A DNA stretch of 54,806 bases from Sinorhizobium terangae (GCF_009601505.1 NZ_WITC01000116.1:1-54806), one strand, 5' to 3'; positions 25,998 to 34,911 are shown, counted from the first letter of the stretch. Notes: a model not told the origin generated them from the sequence alone. Program-made: numbers and translations.

Positions 25998-26426
25998 CTA
26001 CCTGCGCAGCTGTCTCGCCTCTTCCTCGTGTAACGCGCGATGGGCTTCGATCTCATCCAGATGATCCAGCACCCACCTCGCAAGTAGCATGATCGGCGCG
26101 GCAAGAGAAATGCCCAGATCGGTCAGGCCATACTCGACCTGAGGCGGTATGGTCGGATAGACCTTACGCGTGACCATCCCATCCGCTTCCAGAGCCTTCA
26201 GCGTGCGGGTGAGCATCTGCTGGGAAATCCCACCTATCATTCGTTTCAACTCGTTGAAGCGCCGCGGCTGGTCGGCGAGCATCCCGATCGTGAGAATGGT
26301 CCACTTATCGCCGATACGACCTAGGATCGCGTTGACTTTCCGACAATCGGGGTTGGTGCCAGGAAGATTTGGAGGGGCAGGCATATGCATGTGACTAGGC
26401 CTCGAAAATATGCGTTCTTGCGGCAT
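25998..26426 (-). CDS. HxlR-family transcriptional regulator, copy B
   Basis: A 142-residue HxlR regulator with CRKVNAILGRIGDKWTILTI and RRFNELKRMIGGISQQMLTR. It retains the canonical GDKW where copy A has GDEW. It is divergent from the intact SDR at 26483; the 56-base spacer has two GGTCAG elements (near 26431 and 26451) of which copy A keeps only one. It probably represses or activates the SDR and DoxX genes. The effector is unknown; the family often reacts to aldehydes or oxidants through the conserved cysteine. Confidence 0.84.
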   Translation of the reverse strand: MPQERIFSRPSHMHMPAPPNLPGTNPDCRKVNAILGRIGDKWTILTIGMLADQPRRFNELKRMIGGISQQMLTRTLKALEADGMVTRKVYPTIPPQVEYGLTDLGISLAAPIMLLARWVLDHLDEIEAHRALHEEEARQLRR

Positions 26427-26482
26427 CTGCGGTCAGTATTACATATTTGGTCAGCAAAACATACCACCTTCAGGAGTACGTT

Positions 26483-27208
26483 ATGACTGACAAGAAGACG
26501 ATCGCGATTTTCGGCGCGGGTACTGGGCTCGGTGCCTCCCTCGCCACGCGATTCGGACGCGAAGGCTACAAGGTTGCGCTCGTCGCCCGGCGCGCCGCTC
26601 CGCTCGAAGAGCGCGTCGCCGAACTCAAAAGCGCCCGCATCGAGGCCGCCGCCTTCCCGGCCGATCTCACCAATCTGGACGGAATTCCCGCGCTCGTTCG
26701 CTCAATCGAGGAGCGGTTCGGGTCTATCGACACAGCTGTTTTCTGCCCGGTTCCTTCGGAGCTCGGCTTCGTCCCGGCGGTGGAGTTGAACGCATCGAGA
26801 CTCCAGCCGATGGCGAACATCTTCACCTTCTCGCCGATCGAGGTATCGCACGCGGTCCTGCCCGGCATGCTGGCGCGCGGCGACGGCGCCGTCGTTATCG
26901 TCGGTGGGCTCACGGCCGTGGTCACGATCCCCGGAATGAGCGGTGTCGGACCAATGATGGCCGCCACGCGCAACTATGTCCTCACGCTCAACGCGGAGGT
27001 GGCGCAAAAGGGCGTCTATGCCGGCACGATGAACATCGGAGCGTTCATCGACCGTTCGGCTGGCATACGCGCCGCGACGGCAGGCGGCAAGGAGCTCGAC
27101 CCGAGGCTGCCGGTGATCGATCCGGATGAGATCGCTGCGGAGATTTGGTCGCTTGTCACCAAGCGCGACCGGGTCGAGGCGATCCTTCCGCAGATGCCAG
27201 CGAGCTGA
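26483..27208 (+). CDS. SDR-family NAD(P)-binding oxidoreductase
   Basis: A 241-residue short-chain dehydrogenase. The nucleotide motif IAIFGAGTGLGASLATRFG and the following YKVALVARR are clear. The usual YxxxK active site is not: the region reads GVGPMMAATRNYVLTLNAEV, so the catalytic tyrosine-lysine pair appears replaced, as in some atypical SDRs of this group. A conserved GVYAGTMNIGAFIDRSAGIR segment lines the cofactor site. The start at 26483 has CAGGAG upstream. It is divergent from hxlR copy B and 102 bases before the DoxX-like gene, a setting often seen for stress or aldehyde-responsive redox genes. Confidence 0.8.
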   Translation: MTDKKTIAIFGAGTGLGASLATRFGREGYKVALVARRAAPLEERVAELKSARIEAAAFPADLTNLDGIPALVRSIEERFGSIDTAVFCPVPSELGFVPAVELNASRLQPMANIFTFSPIEVSHAVLPGMLARGDGAVVIVGGLTAVVTIPGMSGVGPMMAATRNYVLTLNAEVAQKGVYAGTMNIGAFIDRSAGIRAATAGGKELDPRLPVIDPDEIAAEIWSLVTKRDRVEAILPQMPAS

Positions 27209-27309
27209 CAACAGCAGCGCTGAGAGAAGAGCAACGGGACAGATAAATGTTCACAACACTCGAGCTTTGGGTTTGGCCAGCCAACGACTTGTAAACAAGG
27301 AAGCTCCAA

Positions 27310-27711
27310 ATGAAACTTAAGTGGATCTATTGGACCGCCACCGCTCTCCTCGCCCTCATGTATCTCGCGGGCGGTGCCTACTATCTCTCCGACATGGCTG
27401 GGGTGCAGCGCGTCTTCCCGACGCTCGGATACCCGCCCTATCTCGTGCCGATCCTGGCCGTTTTGAAGCCGCTCGCTGCCGTCATGATCCTCTGGCGGTT
27501 CAGTGTCACCTTGTCCGACCTCGCTTATGCAGGAATGTTCTTTCACTTGCTTCTGGCGGTATCTGCGCACGTCAATGCAGGCGACTACGGGTTTGGACCT
27601 GCACTGGTTGCGTTGGTGGCCTTGCTCGTCTCCTTCGCGACGCAGAACGCCGCGCGGCGCAAGCAATCGCCTTATGGAATGTTCCCCAAGGCAGCCGAAG
27701 CGAGCAAATGA
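27310..27711 (+). CDS. DoxX-like membrane protein
   Basis: A 133-residue protein with four hydrophobic segments (ATALLALMYLAGGAYYL; LVPILAVLKPLAAVMIL; LAYAGMFFHLLLAVSAH; ALVALVALLVSFA). This is the DoxX/DoxX-like fold of small inner-membrane proteins frequently encoded next to oxidoreductases and HxlR or MarR regulators. The exact role is not established. An AAGGAAG ribosome site lies 8 bases before the ATG. It likely forms a unit with the SDR upstream. Confidence 0.75.
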   Translation: MKLKWIYWTATALLALMYLAGGAYYLSDMAGVQRVFPTLGYPPYLVPILAVLKPLAAVMILWRFSVTLSDLAYAGMFFHLLLAVSAHVNAGDYGFGPALVALVALLVSFATQNAARRKQSPYGMFPKAAEASK

Positions 27712-28007
27712 TGGAGGTGGGCGGCGCGGACTATTCAGACTGCGCCGCTCATAAAGGCGCAGCCGCGCTGAGATCGCCTGCGGCGAGGACAGGATGATCG
27801 ATCCGGCGATAGGAAATCGTGCCTGCGCTGCGATCCGGATCGCTGGAGGAGCTGTGGGGCGTACGCGCAAGGCGCCAATCGTCAGCAGTTAACTGAAGTA
27901 CCGGCTCACGGGTTTGGGCCCTTGATGCCAGATAATCCATCTCGCGTGTCCGGCTTTTCGCTACCCCGAGGCATTACCCCCGGGCACAATCATCCAAGGA
28001 GAGACTA
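27712..28007. other. Intergenic region, no gene seen
   Basis: About 296 bases between the DoxX-like and the next SDR gene. A weak hairpin (tgcgcc/ggcgca, 27741-27761) could end the DoxX transcript. The distal part precedes the SDR ribosome site AAGGAGAG and should carry its promoter. Confidence 0.4.
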
Positions 28008-28937
28008 ATGGGATCGAAGGGATTTACCGCAGATGATGTGCCGGATCAGGCGGGCAAGTGTTTTGTCGTCACCGGCGCGAACAGCGGCATTGGCTTGGAG
28101 ACGGCGCGCGTATTGGCGAAGCGCGGCGCCCGCGTGCTACTTGCCTGCCGCGACAGCGCAAAGGCCGAGGCCGCCATGGCAAGCATTCGGGCGGAAGCGC
28201 CCCAGGCCGATCTCGCGTTCCTGCCGCTCGATCAGGCGGATATCGAAAGCATACGCGCCGCCGCGGCACTCGCCGCGAAGGAGCCGCGCATCGACGCGCT
28301 GATCAACAATGCGGGCGTGACGGTTCCGACGCGGCAGACCACCCGGCAGGGGTTCGAGCTCCAGTTCGGCGTCAATCATCTCGGCAGCTTCGCGCTGACC
28401 GCCCTGATGCTGCCCAAGCTCCGCGAAACCCCGGAATCGCGGATCGTCATCACCAGCAGCGGGCAACACAAGGGCGCGAAGATCGATTGGGACGATCTCA
28501 ATGCCGAGAAGAGCTTTAGCGGGATCCCACGCTATGGGGTCAGCAAACTTGCAAACCTGCTTTTCCTTTTCGAATTGAACCGGCGGTTGCAAGCGGCTGA
28601 GGTGCCGATCACCGTTACCGCGTGCCATCCTGGCCTGGCGGGAACTAATTTCGGCAGGGCGAGCATGGCTGGCAGGATCGTGTTGGGGCTGGGCGGTGTC
28701 TTTCTCAATACGCCCGCCATGGGCGCCTGGAGCACGTTGCAGGCGGCTACTGGAAATGTGAAGCCCGGTGGATATTACGGCCCCACCGCATTTTTCGAAC
28801 TGCGCGGCCCCTCCCACGAGTGTGTCCCGTCAAACGAAGCGCGCGATCCTCAACTCGCCCGCCGCCTATGGGACACCTCCGTCGCAATGACCGGCATCGA
28901 CCCGGGCCTGGCGCCCGCGGATACCGCCACGCCGTAG
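28008..28937 (+). CDS. SDR-family oxidoreductase, retinol-dehydrogenase-like
   Basis: A 309-residue classical short-chain dehydrogenase. It has VVTGANSGIGLETARVLAKR for cofactor binding, INNAGVTVP, a catalytic serine in VITSSGQHKG and the YGVSKLANLLFLFELNRRL active-site Tyr/Lys. The layout is that of the WW-oxidoreductase/retinol-dehydrogenase-like group that acts on hydrophobic alcohols or ketones. It has a strong AAGGAGAG before the ATG. The gene ends ordinarily at 28937. It appears to be a monocistronic unit between the DoxX-like gene and the toxin-antitoxin pair; its substrate is unknown. Confidence 0.82.
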   Translation: MGSKGFTADDVPDQAGKCFVVTGANSGIGLETARVLAKRGARVLLACRDSAKAEAAMASIRAEAPQADLAFLPLDQADIESIRAAAALAAKEPRIDALINNAGVTVPTRQTTRQGFELQFGVNHLGSFALTALMLPKLRETPESRIVITSSGQHKGAKIDWDDLNAEKSFSGIPRYGVSKLANLLFLFELNRRLQAAEVPITVTACHPGLAGTNFGRASMAGRIVLGLGGVFLNTPAMGAWSTLQAATGNVKPGGYYGPTAFFELRGPSHECVPSNEARDPQLARRLWDTSVAMTGIDPGLAPADTATP

Positions 28938-29361
28938 CACATACCCGGGTCTCCGGCTGATTCCGCTTTTGCTGAGCCGTCGCTCAACGCCGTGCGACAT
29001 TTTCAGGTGCCTCGGCTGAGCGATGAGGATCTTGATAGGGCCGGCGCAGACGACGCGCAGCTTGGCGACCTGTTCTCGGCAGCGCCTGAAGAATTGCGTG
29101 ATCTCCTCCGCAACGCCTTCAACCTTTCACTCGCGGCGCAACTGCTTGCCGATGGCGCCAGCCCGGACAGCATCCGCACAGTCTCGACTCAATCTGATCT
29201 GGTTGACGCGAGCGTAAGGCCACAAAACGTCCATCCCTTAAAGAGCCAAATCAAGCATGTGCCATGGGCGGCGGTCTTGATGAGATTCGAACCCGTGGGG
29301 TTCGCGTTTCAGCAGGCGCCGACGCACCAAGCTGTGAATATTTTGACCATGAACCATGACG
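28938..29361 (+). other. Unresolved stretch, possible gene remnant
   Basis: A plus-strand frame from 28992 reads RHFQVPRLSDEDLDRAGADD and PEELRDLLRNAFNLSLAAQL, which looks protein-like for about 75 residues, then degrades and runs antisense into the RES gene. I do not recognise it. It may be the 5' part of a truncated gene. Confidence 0.3.
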
Positions 29362-29949
29362 CTATGGCGCGACGCCGACGCGATACTTCTCAGCCATCTT
29401 CCAGAACCAGTCTTGATCGAGATTGGTTTCGTGAGCGTCTTCGACAATCGCGCGTTCGGCTCTATCAAAGAGCCCATGGCATATTTCATCGTCGTCATGG
29501 CGCGAGTAGTAGGCGATCCCGTCTGCTTCGATCGGATTTTTCCAGAGGGCTGTCGACCATGCTTGTGGCACATCATAGGGCAGTCCGCCATGTGTCACTT
29601 CGGCCGTTGCGCCGAGACGTGCCAAGCCCGGCCCAGCCAAACGGATGAGTTTCAATGTACGAGTAACAGTCAGGCGAACGTAGGCTTTTCGCCTCATGAA
29701 ATCGATATCAATCAAAGTTCTTCCGGGCGTTCGCAAAAAGGTCTCCGCGAACGCGCCAGCCGTGTTCCCCGCCGTATAGAGGACACCGAAGGATCCGTCC
29801 GGCGAATTGAAGCGGCCAAGCTTGGACTTGTCAAAAAAAATGGGATCGTAGGCCGCCGTATAGAAGCGGTGGAGGGTCGCGCCGCTCGGGATTTCGAGCA
29901 ATAACGGTTCTCGAGAGTCGAGATCGGTCGGAGGGAGCGGCGCGGTCAC
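29362..29949 (-). CDS. RES-domain toxin
   Basis: A 195-residue RES-domain protein, the toxin of a RES/Xre type II module. The conserved core is visible: LHRFYTAAYDPIFFD, then LGRFNSPDGSFGVLYTA with the RFN/YxA motif, AFAETFLR with the conserved Glu, and a LIRLAGPGLARLG segment. RES toxins deplete or modify NAD (MbcT phosphorolyses it, others hydrolyse it) or ADP-ribosylate targets. It starts with GTG at 29949, overlapping the antitoxin stop by 4 bases, so toxin translation depends on antitoxin translation. Length and order fit the family. Confidence 0.82.
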   Translation of the reverse strand: MTAPLPPTDLDSREPLLLEIPSGATLHRFYTAAYDPIFFDKSKLGRFNSPDGSFGVLYTAGNTAGAFAETFLRTPGRTLIDIDFMRRKAYVRLTVTRTLKLIRLAGPGLARLGATAEVTHGGLPYDVPQAWSTALWKNPIEADGIAYYSRHDDDEICHGLFDRAERAIVEDAHETNLDQDWFWKMAEKYRVGVAP

Positions 29950-30644
29950 GCTCCCTGGTCGCCATATCGCATTGCTGCCTCAACAACCAGTGCCACATCG
30001 CCGCTCTTCAATAACTCTATCGGCCGACGTTGATTCAATCGAGCGTCAGGATTGATGAGGAAATTGAGAACCGTCCACGGATTTGTCGTATGCAAGGCAT
30101 CACGCACCGCCTTCAAGCCGGGTACAACCGTTCCGTCGCGTTTGAATTGTACGGTAGGATAGCTACGACGATTGCTTGGGCCGGGGACTGCAATCAGCGA
30201 GCCTTCCTGCACCCTCTTGTCGACGGCTTGCCGAGAGACGCCACGCATTAAGGTGCGAACCTGCTCAAGATCATATGCCCCGCCCGCTTCTCGCAAATCT
30301 TGCTGGGCTATCCGAATGCCTTCAAGAACTGCTCGGGCGCGCGCGTCAGGTTCAAATGCGCTCTTATCTACGACGGGTTCTGCCCTATTGCGCGCCGTCT
30401 CGCGCTCACCGGCGGTGACCTCAGCTACTCGTGTAAATCGACCACCAAAGGTCTCTTCTATCTTTTTGACTGAGTCAGGTCTTGTGGAGACGATCGCAAT
30501 CTCGGCGCCTGCGGGCAGTTCGTATCCGGCAAGGGCCTTAGCGGCACCACGTTTGATCGTGAACATCGTCATGATTTTTTTCGATTTCCTGCGTCGCGCT
30601 CTCGCTGCGCGCGCTGGTGGTTTGGACAGGGCTTTCTGTGCCAT
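29946..30644 (-). CDS. Antitoxin of the RES toxin (Xre/ParS type)
   Basis: A 232-residue protein directly upstream of and overlapping the RES toxin. The C-terminal third (LKAVRDALHTTNPWTVLNFL then LNQRRPIELLKSGDVALVVE) is the toxin-binding domain of Xre/MbcA/ParS antitoxins, which caps the RES active site. The middle (QVRTLMRGVSRQAVDKRVQE) is a helix-turn-helix. An N-terminal extension of about 85 residues, basic at the start (RAARARRRKSKK), is unusual for this group. The ATG at 30644 has GGAGGT 7 bases upstream. It is expected to neutralise the toxin and repress the operon. Confidence 0.75.
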   Translation of the reverse strand: MAQKALSKPPARAARARRRKSKKIMTMFTIKRGAAKALAGYELPAGAEIAIVSTRPDSVKKIEETFGGRFTRVAEVTAGERETARNRAEPVVDKSAFEPDARARAVLEGIRIAQQDLREAGGAYDLEQVRTLMRGVSRQAVDKRVQEGSLIAVPGPSNRRSYPTVQFKRDGTVVPGLKAVRDALHTTNPWTVLNFLINPDARLNQRRPIELLKSGDVALVVEAAMRYGDQGA

Positions 30645-30653
30645 ACTGCACAC

Positions 30654-31000
30654 CTCCGATATCCTGAATATAAGCAGCTAGGCAACATTGTCAACGATAG
30701 CAACGTCGCCAACTAACGGAACCCGACACTGCGCGGATCACCTAGAATTATCCCGGCGTGGCCAGTATGATTCGCGCCGGCACGCAGGTGGGGAGAAAGG
30801 TCTGCACGACGTGCAACGGTGCCGGGGTGCTCACTTCGAGCGCGCGACGAAAACAGTCGAATTGAAGCCCTGCGCCATGTCATCTTTCCATTCGCCAGCA
30901 ACCTCATTATTCCCGGTGTGCCAAACTCGTCCGTGCACTATGACCTGGACACTCCGCATCAAGCAGGTTCGCCGTAATCGCGGTGCGGCATTACCCATGG
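30654..31000. other. Intergenic region between hypX and the antitoxin gene
   Basis: About 347 bases. The part near 30655-30720 is AT-rich with repeated caac/gttg-like elements (caacattgtcaacgatagca) and is the probable toxin-antitoxin promoter. The remainder has no gene-like frame. hypX ends at its left edge on the minus strand. Confidence 0.45.
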
Positions 31001-32692
31001 CTACTTTCGTCGTCGACGACCAGAACAGTGGTGTGCGGATTCGTCAGCGCGGTGGATGGCGAGAGTGACCGGGGTGCGGGACTTCGGCGTCTTGCGGATG
31101 AAATTGAACCGTGCCACGTGATAGCTCGGATCAAAGCCATAGAAACTCCGCCGCATCCGCCGCAACTCCTCCTCGCGGTAGGCGGCAAGCGGTTTGGCCG
31201 CTTCATCGCGGGCACGGCGCTGACGCTTGGCGGCAATCTGTCCCGCAAGATCCGGCGACGCTTTGAGTTCGACGGCGACACGGCGCAGCTCCCGGTCGGC
31301 AGCGTCGACATCGCCTGGCAGGCGCCGGACCGCTAGTCCGAGCTCGAGCGCCTCGTTGATCCCCATCGGCAGGCGCGCCTGCGTCACGCGGCGGGCGCGA
31401 TCCTCGCCGATCCGGGCGGGCAGGAGATAGGTCCAGTATTCCGAACCGTAGAGATTGCCCATGTCCTTGTAGTGTGGGTTAAGGATGACACCGTCGCGCA
31501 TCCAGACCTCATCGGCGGCGAGCGACAGGAAGACGCCACCGGCGCCGGCATTGCCCAGCACGGCTGCGATGACCAGCCGGTCGTTCGTCTCGATGATCTC
31601 GCGCACAAGGTCGTTCATTGCATTGATGTTGCGCCAGGATTCGTCGGCGGCGCTGTCGGCGCTTTCGATGATGCTGAGATGAATGCCGTTCGACCAGCAA
31701 TCAGCGTCGCCGCGCAGCACGAGAACAGGAAGCGGGCGCGCCTTGGCAGTAATGATCGCCTGGCGGAAGATTTCACAATCCTCAACCGACATCGCACCGT
31801 TGTAGAAGCGGAAATCAACGAACCCGACACCGTCCTCTTCGAGATAGCGGCAGGACTCGGGACCGGCCATGATCGGCAGCGCGTCCGCCTCCGCTCCAAG
31901 CAGACGCAGCACCGGCAGTTTCAGACTTCGCGGTTCCGCCCGGCGGAGATGGCCGATCCAAAGGGCGCCCTCGCGGAATGCGATGGCCACTGCCTGCCGT
32001 GACCGGCCGACCAGCGTGCCCGGCGGTCCCGAGAGCCCTTCCGCCGCTTCGGCATCGAACACCAGAAAGGGTTGTCCGCTGATTGTCAGCGACGCTCCGG
32101 GTTCGCCGTCGGATGCATGAATGACGCGAAGCGCTTCATCCGCCGAGTGGTGCGCGGGATCAAGAGCCCGATTCGACTTCCGGCAGGCAGGGCGCTCGCG
32201 GCCCCTGCCCCAGTTCGCGGGCATGACAGGACCCTCCCCGCGCTCCATCCGTCCAACCGCGTCGAAAACGCAGCCCATTGCCGCCTCGGTAACTTCGTGA
32301 CGGTAGAGGCTTGATTTCCGGGCGGTCCGCATAGGAAATTCCCGCCACGCCCAGACCGGACCGGCATCCATCTCCTTCCGCGCGTCGATGAGTGTCACGC
32401 CCCAGGTCGCTTCGCCCTCGAGGATCGCCCAGTCGAGCGCATTAGGGCCGCGATCGCCGCGAATGCCGGGATGAACGATCAGACAAAGCGTCCGGCACCA
32501 GACATCGGCGGGGATCGGTCGCTTCAGGAAGGGCGCGATGACGAGGTCAGGCGAAAAGAGCGCGATCGCCTCGCGGGTGAGGTCGTCATGGACATCGAGT
32601 TCTACCGATACTTCATGGCCCGCCTGCCTCAGATCGACATGCAGCCGCTGGGTGAGCGAATTGAAGCTATGGCAGAGAAGCAGGATTCGCAT
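31001..32692 (-). CDS. hypX: HypX, CO-ligand synthase for [NiFe] maturation
   Basis: A 563-residue two-domain enzyme. The N-terminal part (MRILLLCHSFNSLTQRLH, then VHPGIRGDRGPNALDWAIL) is a formyl-tetrahydrofolate-binding transferase domain; the C-terminal part (residues about 270-480) is a crotonase-like fold with LRGDADCWSNGIHLSIIE and AGAGGVFLSLAADEVWMRDG. HypX takes a formyl group from formyl-THF through formyl-CoA and releases CO, which becomes the iron ligand under oxic conditions. It is the last gene of the cluster, 9 bases after hypE. Its presence indicates a hydrogenase made in the presence of oxygen. The C-terminal tail is basic and long (ends SGRRRRK), possibly extended. Confidence 0.88.
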   Translation of the reverse strand: MRILLLCHSFNSLTQRLHVDLRQAGHEVSVELDVHDDLTREAIALFSPDLVIAPFLKRPIPADVWCRTLCLIVHPGIRGDRGPNALDWAILEGEATWGVTLIDARKEMDAGPVWAWREFPMRTARKSSLYRHEVTEAAMGCVFDAVGRMERGEGPVMPANWGRGRERPACRKSNRALDPAHHSADEALRVIHASDGEPGASLTISGQPFLVFDAEAAEGLSGPPGTLVGRSRQAVAIAFREGALWIGHLRRAEPRSLKLPVLRLLGAEADALPIMAGPESCRYLEEDGVGFVDFRFYNGAMSVEDCEIFRQAIITAKARPLPVLVLRGDADCWSNGIHLSIIESADSAADESWRNINAMNDLVREIIETNDRLVIAAVLGNAGAGGVFLSLAADEVWMRDGVILNPHYKDMGNLYGSEYWTYLLPARIGEDRARRVTQARLPMGINEALELGLAVRRLPGDVDAADRELRRVAVELKASPDLAGQIAAKRQRRARDEAAKPLAAYREEELRRMRRSFYGFDPSYHVARFNFIRKTPKSRTPVTLAIHRADESAHHCSGRRRRK

Positions 32693-32701
32693 CGACCTCT
32701 C

Positions 32702-33757
32702 TCAGCAGATTCGGGGCAGTTGCTCGCCCGACAGCCAATCGACGATGCGGCCGCCTCCGAACGAGGTCGTCATCTGCACGAAGCAATTTTCGTCGGCAAC
32801 GGCATGGCCGATGAGCATCGCCTCCACTCCTAACGGATGGGCGCGCATTGCCGCGAGCACGGCGTCCGCGCCAGCGGGCGCAACCACTGTGATCAGCTTG
32901 CCCTCATTGGCGACATTGAGCGGTTCGAGACCGAGAAATTCGCAGGCGGCGGCAACCTCTGGCTTCAGCGGGATCGCCTCCTCGTCGATATGGAAGCCGA
33001 CCGTCGACTGGCTGGCGATCTCGTTGAGCGTTGCCGCGATGCCGCCGCGTGTCGGGTCGCGCATCAACCGGATGTGCTTACCGCCGGCCTCGACCATCGC
33101 CGCAACCAGACCATGCAGCGCGGCGCTGTCGGAGGCGATCGCCGTATCGAACTCAAGGTTCCCACGTTTCGACATCACGGCCACGCCGTGGTCGCCGATC
33201 GAGCCGGAGATGATGACCGCATCACCTGGGCGGGCGGCGTCCGCACGGAGGTCGAGTCCGATCGGCACCCTTCCAACGCCGGCGGTCGAGATGAAGACGC
33301 CGTCGGCCTTGCCGCGCTCGACGACCTTGGTGTCACCCGTGATGATCGGCACGCCGGCTTCCCGTGAGGCAGCACCCATACTGTCTGCGATGCGTTCGAG
33401 ATCGGCGAGCGGGAAGCCTTCCTCGATGATGAAACTGGCCGAGAGATAGAGCGGCACCGCGCCCGCCATGGCGATGTCGTTGATCGTGCCATTAACGGCG
33501 AGCGTTCCGATATTGCCACCCGGAAAGAACAGCGGCGAAACGACATAACCGTCCGTCGTCATCACCATGCGCCCGGCCGGCGCCGGGAAGGCCGACTGAT
33601 CGTTGCCGGCTCGCAGCCAGTCGTTATCGAACGCCCTATGGAAGATTGCCTCGATCAGATGGCCCATGGCTCGGCCGCCGGCGCCATGTGAGAGATCGAC
33701 GCGGCCGTTGGCGATGTCGAGCTTCCGCTTGTAGTCATTCATCCCCATCAGGTTCAT
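32702..33757 (-). CDS. hypE: HypE, carbamoyl dehydratase
   Basis: A 351-residue PurM-like ATPase that dehydrates the carbamoylated C-terminal cysteine to a thiocyanate, the source of the CN ligands. The N-terminal part shows LSHGAGGRAMGHLIEAIF and GNDQSAFPAPAGRMVMTTDG; the ATP-binding region shows DAVIISGSIGDHGVAVM and RDPTRGGIAATLNEIAS. The C-terminus PRIC carries the modified cysteine. The ATG at 33757 overlaps the hypD stop by 4 bases. It is complete and typical. Confidence 0.92.
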   Translation of the reverse strand: MNLMGMNDYKRKLDIANGRVDLSHGAGGRAMGHLIEAIFHRAFDNDWLRAGNDQSAFPAPAGRMVMTTDGYVVSPLFFPGGNIGTLAVNGTINDIAMAGAVPLYLSASFIIEEGFPLADLERIADSMGAASREAGVPIITGDTKVVERGKADGVFISTAGVGRVPIGLDLRADAARPGDAVIISGSIGDHGVAVMSKRGNLEFDTAIASDSAALHGLVAAMVEAGGKHIRLMRDPTRGGIAATLNEIASQSTVGFHIDEEAIPLKPEVAAACEFLGLEPLNVANEGKLITVVAPAGADAVLAAMRAHPLGVEAMLIGHAVADENCFVQMTTSFGGGRIVDWLSGEQLPRIC

Positions 33758-34911
33758 GCGACGGCCCTCGTGGCGTCCTCGCACCTCCCCTTTTGGCGGA
33801 AGCGCCCATAGGTCCAGTGGGCGGCGCAGGCGCCTTCAGATGAAACCATGCAGGATCCCATCGGTGTGTCCGGAGTGCAGACGGTTCCAATGAGCTTGCA
33901 ATCGGCCGGCTTCTTGACGCCGCGCAGGATGGCGCCGCACTCGCAAGCGGGATTGTCCTTGACCGAGGGCGTAACCATGGCGAAACGCTTCTCCGCATCA
34001 TAGGCGGCATATTGTGGCTTGAGACGGAGCGCGCCATAGGGCACCTCTCCAAGTCCCCGCCATTCGAAACTCTCCCGGAGTTCGAAGAAATTTGCCACTT
34101 CCGCTTGAGCCTTCTCATTGCCGAGCGCGGTAACGGCGCGGATATATTGGTTCTCGACCTCATGCCTGCTGCCATTGACCTGGTGGACGAGCATCAGGAT
34201 TGCCTGGATGACATCGAGCGGCTCGAATCCCGCTACCACGACTGGCTTCTGAAACTCATCGGCGAAGAACTCGTAGGGTTCGGTTCCAATGACGGTCGAG
34301 ACATGGGCAGGACCGATGAAGCCGTCGATCTTGATCGTGCCGAGCTTGCGGACTTCGGGGCTCTCAAGGATGTTCTGGATCGCTGCGGGCGTGAGCACGT
34401 GATTGCAGAAGATCGAGAAATTGCCGAGCCCCTTGGCGACCGCCGCTTTGAGCGCCAGCGCGGTCGGCGGCGTCGTGGTCTCGAAGCCAATGGCGAAGAA
34501 CACCACTTCGCGCGCGCGTTCAGCTTCCGCGATTTTGAGCGCATCGAGCGTCGAATAGACCATGCGGATATCGGAGCCGGCTGCCTTGGCCTTGAGCAGG
34601 CTCGATCCGTTCGAGCCGGGCACGCGCATCAGGTCGCCATAGGTGCACAGTGTGATCTCCGGCCGCATGGCAAGCGCGATCGCCGCGTCGATCCGGCCGA
34701 CTGGCAAGACGCAGACAGGACAGCCCGGGCCGTGGATCATCCGAACACTTGGCGGTAATAGGTCCTCGAGGCCATGGCGGGAGATCGCATGTGTATGGCC
34801 TCCGCAGAATTCCATCAAATGATAGGAGCGGTCCGGATCGGCGATCCTCGCGATCTGCCGCGCGATATCCTTGGCGAGTCTTCGGTCGCGGTATTCGTCG
34901 ATATACTTCAT
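33754..34911 (-). CDS. hypD: HypD, Fe-(CN)2CO assembly scaffold
   Basis: A 385-residue Fe-S protein which with HypC holds the iron while CN and CO are attached. Conserved motifs are present: MEFCGGHTHAISRHG with the essential cysteine, GPGCPVCVLP, FFAIGFETTTPPTALAL, FCNHVLTP and the C-terminal Fe-S cysteines (CECGAILRGVKKPADCKLIG, CTPDTPMGSC, EGACAAHWTYGRF). It overlaps hypC and hypE by 4 bases each. Complete and of normal length. Confidence 0.93.
   Translation of the reverse strand: MKYIDEYRDRRLAKDIARQIARIADPDRSYHLMEFCGGHTHAISRHGLEDLLPPSVRMIHGPGCPVCVLPVGRIDAAIALAMRPEITLCTYGDLMRVPGSNGSSLLKAKAAGSDIRMVYSTLDALKIAEAERAREVVFFAIGFETTTPPTALALKAAVAKGLGNFSIFCNHVLTPAAIQNILESPEVRKLGTIKIDGFIGPAHVSTVIGTEPYEFFADEFQKPVVVAGFEPLDVIQAILMLVHQVNGSRHEVENQYIRAVTALGNEKAQAEVANFFELRESFEWRGLGEVPYGALRLKPQYAAYDAEKRFAMVTPSVKDNPACECGAILRGVKKPADCKLIGTVCTPDTPMGSCMVSSEGACAAHWTYGRFRQKGRCEDATRAVA

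Larger units (their letters stand above)
25767..27085. repeat. Direct repeat copy B: araC fragment, hxlR, SDR
   Basis: This is the second, intact copy of the cassette seen at 16835-18155, in the same orientation about 8.9 kb away. The two copies bracket the catabolic segment. Here the SDR gene continues beyond the repeat to its natural stop at 27208. Confidence 0.8.

Noticed and set aside
27016..27870. A 284-codon minus-strand open frame
   Set aside because: Antisense to the SDR and DoxX-like genes, and low in protein-like features.
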